Below, in pieces: positions 1 through 9,858 of a stretch of DNA of 56,334 bases; within the stretch, counting starts at the first letter, position 1; every line of letters starts with the position of its first letter. The notes below the pieces were generated by a model. The model did no database searches and was not told the DNA's origin. It was given only the letters and a program-made list of their open reading frames with translations. Source of the stretch: Gammaproteobacteria bacterium (GTDB lineage Bacteria > Pseudomonadota > Gammaproteobacteria > GCA-2400775); NCBI GenBank assembly GCA_015492075.1, contig WGFU01000040.1:1-56334 (forward strand), written 5' to 3'. Position numbers and translations under genes: made by a program.

Positions 1-2
1 CT

Positions 3-116
3 GAAATTAATCAGGCTATGAACAAACTCAATAACCGACCAAGAAAATGTCTTGGTATTAAAACGCCTAATCAAGTATTGTTAGGCATCAACCCATCCGT
101 TGCACTTGTGAGTTGA
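3..116 (+). CDS. IS30-family transposase, C-terminal fragment (cut by window start)
   Basis: A 37-codon open frame runs in from the left edge and ends in TGA. It encodes a tail containing LNNRPRKCLGIKTPNQVL, the hallmark C-terminus of IS30-family DDE transposases. Only this end is visible, so the catalytic domain and left inverted repeat lie outside the window. The sequence just after the stop (about 117-125) probably belongs to the right inverted repeat, as IS30 transposase genes usually end at or inside it, but the boundary cannot be fixed without the left end. It points toward the yqaA-pcm-surE genes, which are on the other strand. Confidence 0.85.
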   Translation, partial: EINQAMNKLNNRPRKCLGIKTPNQVLLGINPSVALVS

Positions 117-186
117 ATCCGCGTTGTTCCCGCCAAACAAAAAACTAACATTGCTCTGGAACTTAGTCCGTTCTTTCAGTTACTTT

Positions 187-762
187 CTATCGAAACACCA
201 AATAAACACTTACTGCTGCAGCGATTGTAATCCAGCCCAGGGTATCCACGTACTTATGTAATGCTCTTTCCATTCTTTCGCCGCCGGCTTTGATCAGCCC
301 CGCCACCAAAAAAAATCTGGCGCCACGGCCAATGAGAGATGCGATAACAAAAGGAATAAAGCTCATGGCTAGCGCACCGGCACTAATGGTAAAGAGCTTA
401 TAAGGAATAGGTGCAAAGCCCGCGATAAAAACGACCCAGACACCCCAACGTAAAAACCACTGCCGAGAAAGTTCGAGTTCGTCTCCATAACCTATATTGT
501 TTAGCCATGGTTCAATAAGGTCGAACGCCAACCATCCAATTAAGTAGCCAAAAATACCGCCCAGTACTGATGTAACAGTGGTAATGCTAGCAAACCGCCA
601 CGCCTTGTTACGTTTTGCCAAGACCATTGGCGCCAGCATAACATCGGGAGGAATGGGGAAAAAAGACGATTCGGCGAAGCTTAAACCACCTAAATACCAG
701 GGCGCCTTAGGGTGGTGTGCCCAGCGCAGGGCAATGTAATATAAGCGACTAAAGATACGCAT
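187..762 (-). CDS. yqaA: YqaA-type VTT/DedA-family membrane protein
   Basis: This 191-residue inner-membrane protein resembles the YqaA/DedA (VTT domain, SNARE-associated) family. It shows the family stretch SFFPIPPDVMLAP near residues 33-45, a glycine-rich hydrophobic segment around 63-80, and the GFAPIPYKLFTISAG motif around 115-130, followed by further membrane segments. DedA-superfamily proteins are linked to lipid scrambling or flipping, but the substrate of the YqaA branch is not established. It lies 33 bp downstream of pcm and in the same direction, as in many gammaproteobacteria where surE-pcm-yqaA-nlpD-rpoS is one block. Here the sequence after yqaA is an IS30 end rather than nlpD. 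Confidence 0.8.
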   Translation of the reverse strand: MRIFSRLYYIALRWAHHPKAPWYLGGLSFAESSFFPIPPDVMLAPMVLAKRNKAWRFASITTVTSVLGGIFGYLIGWLAFDLIEPWLNNIGYGDELELSRQWFLRWGVWVVFIAGFAPIPYKLFTISAGALAMSFIPFVIASLIGRGARFFLVAGLIKAGGERMERALHKYVDTLGWITIAAAVSVYLVFR

Positions 763-795
763 AAGTGAATAACTATTGCCCTTGTAAATATTGTA

Positions 796-1464
796 TTACT
801 TGGTGCCAACAAGCATAGGCACAAAGCTTACTTTCTCGACATCTTCGCGCACATAACGTGTTGCGCTTTCTCTGATAACACGTACCAGAACTTGATGGCC
901 CATTCTGCCGACTGGGATGACCAAACGCCCTCCTATAGCAAGTTGTGATAACAAGCCTTCTGGTATCTCTTCTGGCGCAGCAGTCGCAACAATGGCATCA
1001 AACGGCGCAGAACCTGTCCAACCCTCGCTGCCATCGCTTAAGCGCGGGCGAATATTACGTAATGACAATTCAGCAAAGCGTCGCCGTGCGCTATCGAGCA
1101 AAGCAGATATCCGTTCTACCGTATTCACTTTTTCAAAAAAAAGAGAGAGTATCGCGGTTTGATAGCCACAGCCTGTACCTATTTCTAAAACAGAATGGCA
1201 TTCACCGTCACTGATAACCAGCTCAGTCATTCTCGCAACAATGTACGGCTGTGAGATAGTTTGGCCGTGCCCAATGGGTAAGGCGGTATCTTCGTAGGCA
1301 CGGCTGGCCAAGGCTTCCTCAACAAAGATATGACGGGGTGTTTGCCGCATCGCTTCGAGTACACGTGGATCAGTGATACCCTCTTCTTTTAATCTCTGTA
1401 CCAGGCGTTCTCGTGTACGCTGGGAGGTCATGCCAATACCAAGGTGATGCGCTTTGATCGACAT
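796..1464 (-). CDS. pcm: Protein-L-isoaspartate O-methyltransferase
   Basis: This 222-residue cytosolic enzyme transfers a methyl group from S-adenosylmethionine to L-isoaspartyl residues in aged proteins, starting their repair. The family signature is clear: the N-terminal RERLVQRLKEEGI helix, PRHIFVEEALASRAYEDTALP (residues 43-63), GHGQTISQPYIVARM, and the SAM-binding loop VLEIGTGCGYQTAILS (about 92-107). Length matches E. coli Pcm (208) with a slightly longer N-terminus. Its ATG overlaps the surE stop codon by one base (TAATG), so translation is probably coupled to surE. The product normally protects stationary-phase or stressed cells, which fits the usual rpoS neighbourhood. Confidence 0.93.
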   Translation of the reverse strand: MSIKAHHLGIGMTSQRTRERLVQRLKEEGITDPRVLEAMRQTPRHIFVEEALASRAYEDTALPIGHGQTISQPYIVARMTELVISDGECHSVLEIGTGCGYQTAILSLFFEKVNTVERISALLDSARRRFAELSLRNIRPRLSDGSEGWTGSAPFDAIVATAAPEEIPEGLLSQLAIGGRLVIPVGRMGHQVLVRVIRESATRYVREDVEKVSFVPMLVGTK

Positions 1465-2228
1465 TAAATCTCTGCCTCAGATTCTATCGGAGGCAGCCAT
1501 TCACCGAGCGCATCAACTTGTTGATACCGCGTTAAGTCGACATGTATGGGGGTAACAGAGACGTAGCCATTTTCCACTGCATAAAAATCTGTGCCGATGC
1601 CCGAATCGGCAGCAGCGCCGGCTGCGCCGACCCAATAGATCGGCTGACCGCGTGGATCCTTGTCGCAGATAACGGGTTCAGCCTTATGACGGTAGCCAAG
1701 GCGCGTTGAGGCAAAGCCTTTAATATCAGGCCAAGCTAGATCAGGCACATTCACGTTTAACAGTGTGTCTTTTGCTAACGGTGTTACCTGCAGTTTACGA
1801 ACGAGTATTTCTATCGCTTTAACCGCGCTGCTATAATGCTTAAGCTTATGCCCGGTAAGGGATACCGCTATGGCGGGCAAGCCAAGGAAGCGCCCTTCCA
1901 TTGCCGCCGCAACGGTACCAGAATAAACGACATCGTCGCCTAGGTTGGCGCCGGCATTGATACCAGCAATCACCATATCAGGCTCTTGGTCAAGTAAGCC
2001 AGTAACGGCGATATGAACACAATCGGTAGGCGTGCCATCAACGCTGATGACATCATTATCATGCTGTTTTAAACGAAGAGGCCTTAATAAGGTGAGTGAA
2101 TTACTGGCACCGCTACGGTTTCTGTCTGGTGCAATAACATCAACATGGGCAAGGCTACGGAGTGAATCATAAAGCGCGATTAATCCCGGAGCAAGATAAC
2201 CATCATCGTTGCTTAATAAAATTCGCAT
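1464..2228 (-). CDS. surE: 5'/3'-nucleotidase SurE
   Basis: This 254-residue metal-dependent phosphatase of nucleoside 5'- and 3'-monophosphates is classically a stationary-phase survival protein. The N-terminus [16 protein letters not shown] contains the DD metal-binding pair. Further family motifs are [14 protein letters not shown] (about 36-49), [10 protein letters not shown] and [30 protein letters not shown]. Length equals the family norm (~250). It is the first gene of a surE-pcm-yqaA run. In many relatives truD or ispF lies just upstream; here nuoN does, 97 bp away and in the same direction, and no clear terminator was seen in between, so some readthrough from nuo is possible. Confidence 0.95.
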   Translation of the reverse strand: MRILLSNDDGYLAPGLIALYDSLRSLAHVDVIAPDRNRSGASNSLTLLRPLRLKQHDNDVISVDGTPTDCVHIAVTGLLDQEPDMVIAGINAGANLGDDVVYSGTVAAAMEGRFLGLPAIAVSLTGHKLKHYSSAVKAIEILVRKLQVTPLAKDTLLNVNVPDLAWPDIKGFASTRLGYRHKAEPVICDKDPRGQPIYWVGAAGAAADSGIGTDFYAVENGYVSVTPIHVDLTRYQQVDALGEWLPPIESEAEI

Positions 2229-2325
2229 AACATCAAACGCGACAGTGAGTGCTTATAACGATACGCTATGCCGGATCATAGCTCAATCAGTTTGCGCTAA
2301 ACAAACCGACGGAGAACCCTTATCG

Positions 2326-3771
2326 CTATGCAGCAATGGCTGCAACGCACAAGGCCATGAGCGAACTTGGATAAATGCCTAGAGCCAGTATCAATAAGGC
2401 GTTGAAACTGAGCGCGATCTTCATATCCGCCGGAGCAGTGATCTCTGATGCATCTTCGTCAGCATCATCAAAGTAGGCAAATTTAATAATGCGCAGGTAA
2501 TAAAAGGCTCCGACAACAGAGAGCAGAACGGCAAGTACTGCCAACCAAACCAGTTCAATATTGACGACAGCTTGTAAAACCTGCAACTTGGCCCAAAAGC
2601 CAATAAATGGAGGCACACCCGCCATCGACATCATAACAATCATGACCATGAAGGCAAACCAGGAGCTGCGTTTGTTCAAGCCTTTAAAGTCAGAAATATT
2701 TTCCGCATCATAGCCGGCGCGACTCAGTAAAATAACGAGGCCGAAACCTGCGGCAGTGGTGATGGCGTAAACAATCGCATAGAACATGGAGGCGACATAG
2801 CCTTCGTCTGTTCCTGCCAAAACACCCAGAAGCAAGAAACCGACATGAGCGATGGTTGAATAACCCAACATACGTTTGATGTTGGTCTGTGCGATGGCAA
2901 CAAGATTACCGATGATAATCGACAACACCGCTAAGAGAATCAACATGTCTTGCCAATGCACATGCAAGCCTTCTGCGCTGTCAACCAGGAGCCGCATTAG
3001 CATTGCGAAAGCAGCAATTTTTGGCGCACTGGCAATAAACAAAGTCACTGCCGTAGGCGCACCCTCATAGACATCTGGTATCCACATGTGAAATGGTACT
3101 GCGCCCAATTTAAAAGCGATACCAACCACTAGAAAAACAACACCAAATTTAAGTACGATACTATCGCTGTCATTAGCGGCGATATAACTTGCCACTTCGC
3201 CAATATCCAGCGAGCCAGTAGCACCATAAATCATCGACATGCCGTAAAGCAGCATACCGGAGGCAATCGCACCCAAAACAAAGTACTTCATCGCGGCTTC
3301 GGCAGAAGTACTGGAATCACGGTTAAAGGCGACCATGGCATAAAGTGATAATGATAGTAATTCGAGGCCAAGATAGATGGTGAGATAGCTATGCGCTGAC
3401 ACCATGACCAACATGCCAAGTACCGCAAACAGTCCTAAGACATAGTATTCACCACGATAGATGCCACGATCAACCAGGTATTGCCGCGCATACAAAAATG
3501 CAAAAAAGCTCACCAGATAAATAAACAGCTTTAACACCAAGGCCATAGGGTCATTGATATAACTACCATCAAACGTCAGAACCGTTTCGTTCATAGGCAG
3601 TGACAAGGTCAGAAAGGCACCTATAAGCAGTGATAACTGCGTCAATATATAGGTGATACCACGTTTTTCCGGCGGTAAATACACGTCGACCAATAAGACA
3701 ACGCAGCACATAATCAGCAGAAAAATCTCTGCTATAGCAGGTTGGAAATTAGGTGCAATAAAATCCGTCAT
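2326..3771 (-). CDS. nuoN: NADH-quinone oxidoreductase subunit N
   Basis: This 481-residue polytopic subunit is one of the three antiporter-like proton-pumping subunits (L, M, N) of respiratory complex I. It has about 14 predicted transmembrane helices. Family signatures are [16 protein letters not shown] (about 134-149) with the functional glutamate, the broken-helix region [20 protein letters not shown] (about 221-240) with its conserved lysine, and [18 protein letters not shown]. It is the last gene of the nuoA-N run, 9 bp after nuoM. The C-terminus ([19 protein letters not shown]) looks complete. surE follows downstream. Confidence 0.95.
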   Translation of the reverse strand: MTDFIAPNFQPAIAEIFLLIMCCVVLLVDVYLPPEKRGITYILTQLSLLIGAFLTLSLPMNETVLTFDGSYINDPMALVLKLFIYLVSFFAFLYARQYLVDRGIYRGEYYVLGLFAVLGMLVMVSAHSYLTIYLGLELLSLSLYAMVAFNRDSSTSAEAAMKYFVLGAIASGMLLYGMSMIYGATGSLDIGEVASYIAANDSDSIVLKFGVVFLVVGIAFKLGAVPFHMWIPDVYEGAPTAVTLFIASAPKIAAFAMLMRLLVDSAEGLHVHWQDMLILLAVLSIIIGNLVAIAQTNIKRMLGYSTIAHVGFLLLGVLAGTDEGYVASMFYAIVYAITTAAGFGLVILLSRAGYDAENISDFKGLNKRSSWFAFMVMIVMMSMAGVPPFIGFWAKLQVLQAVVNIELVWLAVLAVLLSVVGAFYYLRIIKFAYFDDADEDASEITAPADMKIALSFNALLILALGIYPSSLMALCVAAIAA

Positions 3772-3780
3772 TCAACCCAC

Positions 3781-5295
3781 CTACAGTTTCGAAGTTACAA
3801 TGTGATTAAGGAAGTGATCGACAGAGCTATGCATCACGTCGACCAAAGGTGCAGGCCAAATGCCCAGTAGTAATACGGCAACCGCTAGCACGCCCAGCAT
3901 CCAGAATTCGCGGCGATTTACATCGTTTAACTGGGCAACCTTGTCGTTGGTAACATCACCAAAGATAACGCGCTTCACCATCCATAATGTATAGGCAGCA
4001 CCAAAAATCAGTGTCGATGCGGCAAGGAATGCGATCCAGAAATTAACCTGAAATGCGCTGAGAATAACCATAAATTCACCAACAAACCCAGAGGTTCCAG
4101 GCAAACCAGTATTAGCGAGCGCGAACAACACCATAAAGCCAGCAAAGACTGGCATAGTATTGACGACACCACCGTAATCACTGATACGGCGTGAGTGTAT
4201 ACGATCATACATAACGCCGACGCACAAAAACATGGCGCCTGAGATAAAGCCGTGCGAAATCATCTGAACCACTGCGCCTTCTACACCCAAGGCAGCACCA
4301 GCAACATCTCCTGTTTGCCTGTAAATGGAAAAGACAACGAACAAACCGAGTGTGACAAAACCCATATGTGCGATGGATGAATAAGCAACCAGCTTTTTCA
4401 TATCTTCTTGCACCAACGCCACTAGAGCAATATACACCACAGCGATCAAAGACAAGGCGATGACAAACCAGTCAAATTCGGCCGCCGCATCGGGCACTAT
4501 CGGCAATAAGAAACGAATAAAACCGTAGGCACCTAACTTAAGCATAATCGCAGCCAAAATAACGGAGCCACCCGTTGGTGCCTCAACGTGCGCATCGGGC
4601 AACCAAGTGTGCACCGGCCACATAGGTACTTTAACGGCGAAAGCAATCAGAAAGGCGAAGAACATCAGCGTTTGGGCGGTCATACCCAGCGCTTGATCAT
4701 GGAAATCGAGAATCGCGAAGCTGCCAGTTTGGAAATACAAATAGAGGATTGACACCAGCAATAATACCGAACCCAAAAAGGTATACAAAAAGAACTTAAT
4801 CGCCGCATAAACACGACGCGGTCCGCCCCAAACACCGATGACAATAAACATCGGTATCAGCATGGCTTCCCAGAATACATAGAACAGGATGGAGTCGAGC
4901 GAGGCGAAGACTCCGTTCATTAGTCCTTCCATGATCAAGAACGCCGCCATGTATTGTGCAACGTGCTTCTTGATCACTTGCCAGCCGGCAACGACCACAA
5001 TGACAGTAAAAAATGTCGTCAACAAAATTAACGGCATTGAAAACCCATCAATACCGAGCTCATAATTCACATTGAATGAAGGTATCCACGCTGCTGTTTC
5101 AACAAACTGCATCTGCGGCGTTGCAACATCAAAGGCAGTATATAATGGAATAGACAACAAAAAGGTGGCAACGGAAAATGCCAATGCCAAGACGCGCTGC
5201 AATCCTGTTTCACCACGGCTAGCAAACAACACCACCATACCGCCAATAATGGGCAGCCAGATTATCAAACTCAAAAGCGGCAAATTAGAAAACAT
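3781..5295 (-). CDS. nuoM: NADH-quinone oxidoreductase subunit M
   Basis: This 504-residue antiporter-like subunit of complex I lies in the distal membrane arm. Motifs include FYVFWEAMLIPMFIVIGVWGG (about 138-158, with the conserved glutamate of TM5), KVPMWPVHTWLPDAHVEAPT (about 224-243) with the pumping-channel lysine, and QEDMKKLVAYSSIAHMGFV. The C-terminal helix contains GIWPAPLVDVM. It is 23 bp downstream of nuoL and 9 bp upstream of nuoN. Nothing is truncated, and length agrees with E. coli NuoM (509). Confidence 0.95.
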   Translation of the reverse strand: MFSNLPLLSLIIWLPIIGGMVVLFASRGETGLQRVLALAFSVATFLLSIPLYTAFDVATPQMQFVETAAWIPSFNVNYELGIDGFSMPLILLTTFFTVIVVVAGWQVIKKHVAQYMAAFLIMEGLMNGVFASLDSILFYVFWEAMLIPMFIVIGVWGGPRRVYAAIKFFLYTFLGSVLLLVSILYLYFQTGSFAILDFHDQALGMTAQTLMFFAFLIAFAVKVPMWPVHTWLPDAHVEAPTGGSVILAAIMLKLGAYGFIRFLLPIVPDAAAEFDWFVIALSLIAVVYIALVALVQEDMKKLVAYSSIAHMGFVTLGLFVVFSIYRQTGDVAGAALGVEGAVVQMISHGFISGAMFLCVGVMYDRIHSRRISDYGGVVNTMPVFAGFMVLFALANTGLPGTSGFVGEFMVILSAFQVNFWIAFLAASTLIFGAAYTLWMVKRVIFGDVTNDKVAQLNDVNRREFWMLGVLAVAVLLLGIWPAPLVDVMHSSVDHFLNHIVTSKL

Positions 5296-5318
5296 AGTTA
5301 TAGTGTCCGCTCTTCATC

Positions 5319-7277
5319 CTAACGTGCTAATACGAACCAGCCAATTAAGACTAGCAACCCAACAATCATGGCAAAAGCATAATGATAAAGGAAACCGGTT
5401 TGTAAGCGTCGAACAACACTTGAAAAACGTCCCACGCTATTTGCCGCACCATTTACCATCATGCCATCGATCAGCCTGGCATCACCGACAGAAGAAAAAC
5501 CTCTACCCAATAACTGACTGCCTTTTGCGAAGACTGCATAGTACAGGCGGTCTATGCCATAAGCATCACTGAGCACGCGATATATTCCGGAAAACCTGTC
5601 AGCAATAATTCCAGCTATCTCTGGTTTGGCGATATAAAACACCCAAGCGGTGACAATCGCTGCAATCACCAACCAAAAGGGCAATGTCATAATGCCGTGA
5701 GTCAAGAAATGCCAAGGCTCTCCGCCGTGCATCTCTTTGGCGATAGCCAAACTATTATGTTGATCAAAAACCACAATTGAATTACCGAAGTAATCGCCAA
5801 AGGGCATGCCGGACAGCGCTATCCAACCGGCAAGCACTGACGGTATCGCTAATAAGATGAGCGGAACAGTGACCACCTTCGGGCTTTCTTTAACATGATG
5901 CAGCGTATGCTCGTCCATGCGTGGTTTACCGTGAAAAGTTAAAAACAGCAGCCGCATGCTGTAGAAAGCAGTAACGAATACACCGGCAACCACTGCAAAA
6001 TAGGCAAAGTCAGAACCCGCGATAGTTGAGGCCCCTACTGCCTCGATAATGGTGTCTTTTGAGAAGAAACCTGCGAACGGTGGAATACCCATCAATGCCA
6101 ATGAACCTATCAAAGCCGTCCAATAGGTTATTGGCATATACTTACGCAAGCCACCCATCTTGCGCATGTCCTGTTCGTGGTGCATGGCAATAATCACGGA
6201 ACCGGCCGCCAAGAATAACAAGGCTTTAAAAAAGGCATGAGTCATTAAATGAAACATTGCCGCAGAGTAGGCAGAAACACCCAAGGCAACCGTCATATAG
6301 CCCAGCTGCGACAAGGTTGAATAGGCGATAACACGTTTGATGTCATTTTGAATCAAACCCAGGAATGCCATAAATAAAGCAGTAATCGCACCGATCACCA
6401 AAACGACACTTAATGCGGTCTCCGACCATTCAAACAGGGGGGACATGCGCGACACCATAAAGATACCAGCTGTTACCATAGTCGCAGCGTGGATCAACGC
6501 CGAAATAGGTGTCGGGCCTTCCATCGAATCGGGCAACCATACATGTAACGGCACTTGCGCTGACTTCCCCATCGCACCAACGAAAAGCAGAATGCAAATA
6601 ACGGTTATCAAGGACCATTCAATGCCCGGGAAAATCGCTATAGTCGTCTCGGCATGGTCGGCGGCACCAGCAAAGACCTCGGCATAATCCAACGAGCCAA
6701 AATACATCAGTACTGCAGCTATACCGAGCAAAAAGCCAAAGTCACCGACACGGTTAACTAAAAATGCTTTTAGATTAGCGTAAATCGCAGTGGGTTTTTT
6801 ATACCAAAAACCAATCAATAAATAGGAGACAAGCCCTACGGCCTCCCAACCAAAAAACAGCTGCATGAAATTATTTGCCATCACCAGCATTAACATCGAA
6901 AAAGTAAATAAAGAAATATAGCTAAAGAAACGCTGGTAGCCCGGATCATCGTGCATATAACCGATGGTATAGATATGCACCATAAGTGAAACAAAGGTCA
7001 CGACTATCAACATGGTCGCAGTCAATTCATCAACGAGAAAGCCCACCTCAAAGTTAATGGCATCACTTAGTAACCATTGATAAACGGTAGCATTGTAAGT
7101 CGGTGCATCGTTGAGCACGATGTGATTAAAAACAAACAGTGATAATACAAACGAAATTGCTACACTGATAATTGTTGCCCAATGCGCACCAGCACGGCCG
7201 ATCTTTTTACCAAACAAGCCAGCGATAATGGCGCCCACCAGGGGCGATAACGCGAGTATTAGGTATACTTTATCCAT
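5319..7277 (-). CDS. nuoL: NADH-quinone oxidoreductase subunit L
   Basis: This 652-residue distal proton-pumping subunit of complex I has about 15-16 transmembrane helices and the long lateral helix HL at its C-terminus. Motifs visible are LFFGWEAVGLVSYLLIGFWY (about 138-158), KSAQVPLHVWLPDSMEGPTPISALIHAATMV (about 237-267) and QNDIKRVIAYSTLSQLGYM. The C-terminus after the HL helix (GRFSSVVRRLQTGFLYHYAFAMIVG) contains the typical final TM anchor. It is 19 bp downstream of nuoK. A cytoplasmic loop near residue 455 carries KPRMDEHTLHHVKESP, a usual feature. Confidence 0.95.
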   Translation of the reverse strand: MDKVYLILALSPLVGAIIAGLFGKKIGRAGAHWATIISVAISFVLSLFVFNHIVLNDAPTYNATVYQWLLSDAINFEVGFLVDELTATMLIVVTFVSLMVHIYTIGYMHDDPGYQRFFSYISLFTFSMLMLVMANNFMQLFFGWEAVGLVSYLLIGFWYKKPTAIYANLKAFLVNRVGDFGFLLGIAAVLMYFGSLDYAEVFAGAADHAETTIAIFPGIEWSLITVICILLFVGAMGKSAQVPLHVWLPDSMEGPTPISALIHAATMVTAGIFMVSRMSPLFEWSETALSVVLVIGAITALFMAFLGLIQNDIKRVIAYSTLSQLGYMTVALGVSAYSAAMFHLMTHAFFKALLFLAAGSVIIAMHHEQDMRKMGGLRKYMPITYWTALIGSLALMGIPPFAGFFSKDTIIEAVGASTIAGSDFAYFAVVAGVFVTAFYSMRLLFLTFHGKPRMDEHTLHHVKESPKVVTVPLILLAIPSVLAGWIALSGMPFGDYFGNSIVVFDQHNSLAIAKEMHGGEPWHFLTHGIMTLPFWLVIAAIVTAWVFYIAKPEIAGIIADRFSGIYRVLSDAYGIDRLYYAVFAKGSQLLGRGFSSVGDARLIDGMMVNGAANSVGRFSSVVRRLQTGFLYHYAFAMIVGLLVLIGWFVLAR

Positions 7278-7296
7278 AAATCTACGCCCTTCCCGC

Positions 7297-7602
7297 CTAA
7301 CCGCTCAAATTATCCAATTCGCCGACGTTAATCGTTCGACGGTTTCGGAACAAGGTAATTAAAATGGCTAGGCCAATGGCCGCTTCCGCAGCCGCGACGG
7401 TAAGAATAAAGAAGACAAATATTTGCCCCGCTATATCACCATGAAAATGCGAGAATGCAACGAAGTTCATATTTACTGCAAGCAACATCAACTCGATCGA
7501 CATCAAGAGAATGATGACGTTTTTACGGTTTAGAAAAATACCCGCCACACTGAGACAAAACAGAATCGCGCCAAGAACAAGAAAATGTGATAGCGAGATC
7601 AT
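7297..7602 (-). CDS. nuoK: NADH-quinone oxidoreductase subunit K
   Basis: This 101-residue membrane subunit (Nqo11/MrpC-like) has three transmembrane helices. It carries the two conserved membrane glutamates: one in [15 protein letters not shown] (about residues 36-50) and one in [18 protein letters not shown] (about 69-86). It forms part of the proton path between NuoJ/A and NuoN. The start ATG overlaps the end of nuoJ by four bases, which implies coupled translation. Length equals the family norm (100-102). Confidence 0.95.
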   Translation of the reverse strand: MISLSHFLVLGAILFCLSVAGIFLNRKNVIILLMSIELMLLAVNMNFVAFSHFHGDIAGQIFVFFILTVAAAEAAIGLAILITLFRNRRTINVGELDNLSG

Positions 7603-8219
7603 GACTCTGCTCCATTACCCGATTTAGGTGAGGATTGCATTTTTACAATACGCAAACGATCTGCCTTACGTGCCAACACCTGTTGACCAGGATCTTGATA
7701 TTTGTTGTTCGGGCGACGACGCAATGTCAACATAATTGCTGCAACAATCGCTAGCAAGAGAATGGCTGCCGCCAACTCAAACGCATACAAATAAACCGTA
7801 TAAAGAACCGAACCCAACTCTTTCGTATTACTGTAATCAGCGCCATGGGGAATAGGTGCGCCGTGGGTATCTAATCCGAAGTTTGGCCAGACGACCAGGA
7901 TAATCTCGACCACCATGATCAATGCAACCAGAATCCCAATGGGCAGATTTTTGATAAACCCTTCCCGCGTCGGCTCGAAATTAATATCCAGCATCATAAC
8001 TACAAACAAGAACAACACCATCACGGCGCCAACATAAACCAGCACCAAGGTAATGGCGAGAAACTCGGCCTCAAGCAATAACCATAGACCGGCGCTAGTA
8101 AAAAAGGCTAGCACCAGAAATAACACTGCATGAACAGAATTAGGCACAGTAATAACTGCTACCGACGCCGCCACCAGTATTGTCGCAAAAAAATAAAATA
8201 TTACAGGCTCTATCGCCAT
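7599..8219 (-). CDS. nuoJ: NADH-quinone oxidoreductase subunit J
   Basis: This 206-residue membrane subunit of complex I has five transmembrane helices and a short basic C-terminal tail (residues about 168-206, [23 protein letters not shown] onward). The conserved TM3 segment with the pi-bulge region ([31 protein letters not shown], about 49-79) is intact, including the glutamates and tyrosine around residues 50-63. It lies 36 bp after nuoI and overlaps nuoK by 4 bp. Confidence 0.95.
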   Translation of the reverse strand: MAIEPVIFYFFATILVAASVAVITVPNSVHAVLFLVLAFFTSAGLWLLLEAEFLAITLVLVYVGAVMVLFLFVVMMLDINFEPTREGFIKNLPIGILVALIMVVEIILVVWPNFGLDTHGAPIPHGADYSNTKELGSVLYTVYLYAFELAAAILLLAIVAAIMLTLRRRPNNKYQDPGQQVLARKADRLRIVKMQSSPKSGNGAES

Positions 8220-8255
8220 ACTAGATCGCTTCTGTTTTGAAGAAAAATAAATAGT

Positions 8256-8744
8256 TTATCTGTATGCTGCATCCTGAGCCCTGTCAGCAGCGATTTGTTT
8301 CTCATTTTCATCGCCAATGGCCAACAATTTTTCCTTTGTCATGATCTGTTCACCACGATTTTCAAAGTGATATTCAAAAATGCGTGTTTCAACAATCGAG
8401 TCAACCGGGCAAGCCTCTTCACAAAACCCACAAAATATGCATTTAAATAAATCAATGTCATAGCGTGTTGTACGGCGTGTCTTGTCTTCGCGCTCTTCCG
8501 ATTCAATAGTAATTGCTAAAGCCGGACACACAGCTTCACACAATTTACAAGCAATACAACGTTCTTCGCCATTCGGGTAACGGCGCAACGCATGCAAGCC
8601 GCGAAACCGCGGCGACTGCGGAGTCTTTTCTTCAGGGTACTGAACCGTAATCTTCTTTTTAAAGAAGTAACGACCAGTTAGTTTCATGCCACGAAATAAT
8701 TCGACCAACATGAAACTTTTAAAATAATGTCCTAGTTTACTCAT
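8256..8744 (-). CDS. nuoI: NADH-quinone oxidoreductase subunit I (two 4Fe-4S clusters)
   Basis: This 162-residue peripheral-arm subunit carries clusters N6a and N6b, which pass electrons toward NuoB. Two classical ferredoxin motifs are present: [16 protein letters not shown] (about 63-78) and [16 protein letters not shown] (about 102-117). An N-terminal amphipathic/membrane-surface segment ([19 protein letters not shown]) and the [25 protein letters not shown] linker are typical. Length equals Pseudomonas and betaproteobacterial NuoI. It is 38 bp after nuoH. Confidence 0.96.
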   Translation of the reverse strand: MSKLGHYFKSFMLVELFRGMKLTGRYFFKKKITVQYPEEKTPQSPRFRGLHALRRYPNGEERCIACKLCEAVCPALAITIESEEREDKTRRTTRYDIDLFKCIFCGFCEEACPVDSIVETRIFEYHFENRGEQIMTKEKLLAIGDENEKQIAADRAQDAAYR

Positions 8745-8782
8745 TATTACTCATTGCGTCGGTCTCTTGCAGAAGAGCACTG

Positions 8783-9835
8783 TTACGCCTTATCAAACCA
8801 AGGGCCAACTTCACCCAGCACTAACAAACCCACCACAACTATCCAAACGATCGTAACAGGAATGAAAACCTTCCAGCCCAAACGCATTATCTGGTCATAA
8901 CGGTAACGGGGAAAAGTCGCCCTAAACCACAAAAACAGGAATAGAAAGAAACCCATCTTCAGCAATAACCAGACAATTCCTGGCACCCATTCGGTGAGTC
9001 CGTCGAGAACGGCTATTCCTTCGAAAGGTGACAACCAACCACCCATGAACATAATAGATGTCAGAGCAGCGATCAAAATCATGTTAGCGTATTCCGCTAG
9101 GAAGAATAGCGCGAAAGTCATTCCCGCATATTCAACATGGAAACCGGCGACAATTTCAGACTCACCTTCTGCGACATCAAACGGTGCCCGGTTGGTCTCG
9201 GCAACGCCCGAAATAAAATAGACCAGAAACAATGGTAATAAAGGCCATAGATACCACTGAATAATGTTACCTTGCTGACGCAGAACAATATCTTGCAAGT
9301 TCAAGCTACCGGCTGCCATCAACACCCCGACCAAAGCAAAACCCATTGCGATTTCGTAAGAAACCACCTGAGCCGAGCTACGTAAGGCACCCAGGAATGC
9401 GTATTTAGAATTGGATGCCCAACCTGCGATGATGACACCGTAAACACCGAGTGATGTCATCGCCAAAATATACAGTAGCCCGGCATCGATATCCGCCAGC
9501 ACCACACCCTCATCAAAGGGAATGACGGCCCATGCTGCCAGAGCTGGCGCCAATACCAGTAGCGGTGCGATGACAAACAAAAAGCGGTTGGCATTGGTTG
9601 GAATAATAATTTCCTTTAGTGCCAGCTTGAGACCATCAGCAATCGGCTGCAGCAATCCGCGTGGTCCAACACGATTAGGGCCAATACGCACTTGGATGTA
9701 ACCGATCACTTTACGTTCTGCCAAGGTTAAATAGGCAACAGACAACATGATCGGTACCACTATGACAACGATCTTCAGCAGTATCTGAACCAGTTCAGGT
9801 AACCAGTTCCATATGTCGAGCACTAATTGCAACAT
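8783..9835 (-). CDS. nuoH: NADH-quinone oxidoreductase subunit H
   Basis: This 350-residue membrane subunit connects the peripheral arm to the membrane arm and forms much of the quinone chamber. It has 8-9 transmembrane helices. Signatures are [32 protein letters not shown] (residues about 40-71) and [28 protein letters not shown] (about 211-238), which holds the conserved acidic loop lining the quinone channel. The C-terminal [18 protein letters not shown] stretch is complete. It is 23 bp downstream of nuoG. Confidence 0.96.
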   Translation of the reverse strand: MLQLVLDIWNWLPELVQILLKIVVIVVPIMLSVAYLTLAERKVIGYIQVRIGPNRVGPRGLLQPIADGLKLALKEIIIPTNANRFLFVIAPLLVLAPALAAWAVIPFDEGVVLADIDAGLLYILAMTSLGVYGVIIAGWASNSKYAFLGALRSSAQVVSYEIAMGFALVGVLMAAGSLNLQDIVLRQQGNIIQWYLWPLLPLFLVYFISGVAETNRAPFDVAEGESEIVAGFHVEYAGMTFALFFLAEYANMILIAALTSIMFMGGWLSPFEGIAVLDGLTEWVPGIVWLLLKMGFFLFLFLWFRATFPRYRYDQIMRLGWKVFIPVTIVWIVVVGLLVLGEVGPWFDKA

Positions 9836-9858
9836 CCGCTTATTTGTCTCTTGTCAAA

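Noticed and set aside
2240-2256. GAGTGCTTATAA as a CIRCE half-site
   Set aside because: No matching TTAGCACTC partner at nine bases, and it is upstream of surE rather than a heat-shock gene.
5072-5572. 166-codon plus-strand frame over nuoM/nuoL
   Set aside because: Shadow frame opposite two clear complex I genes, with no family features.
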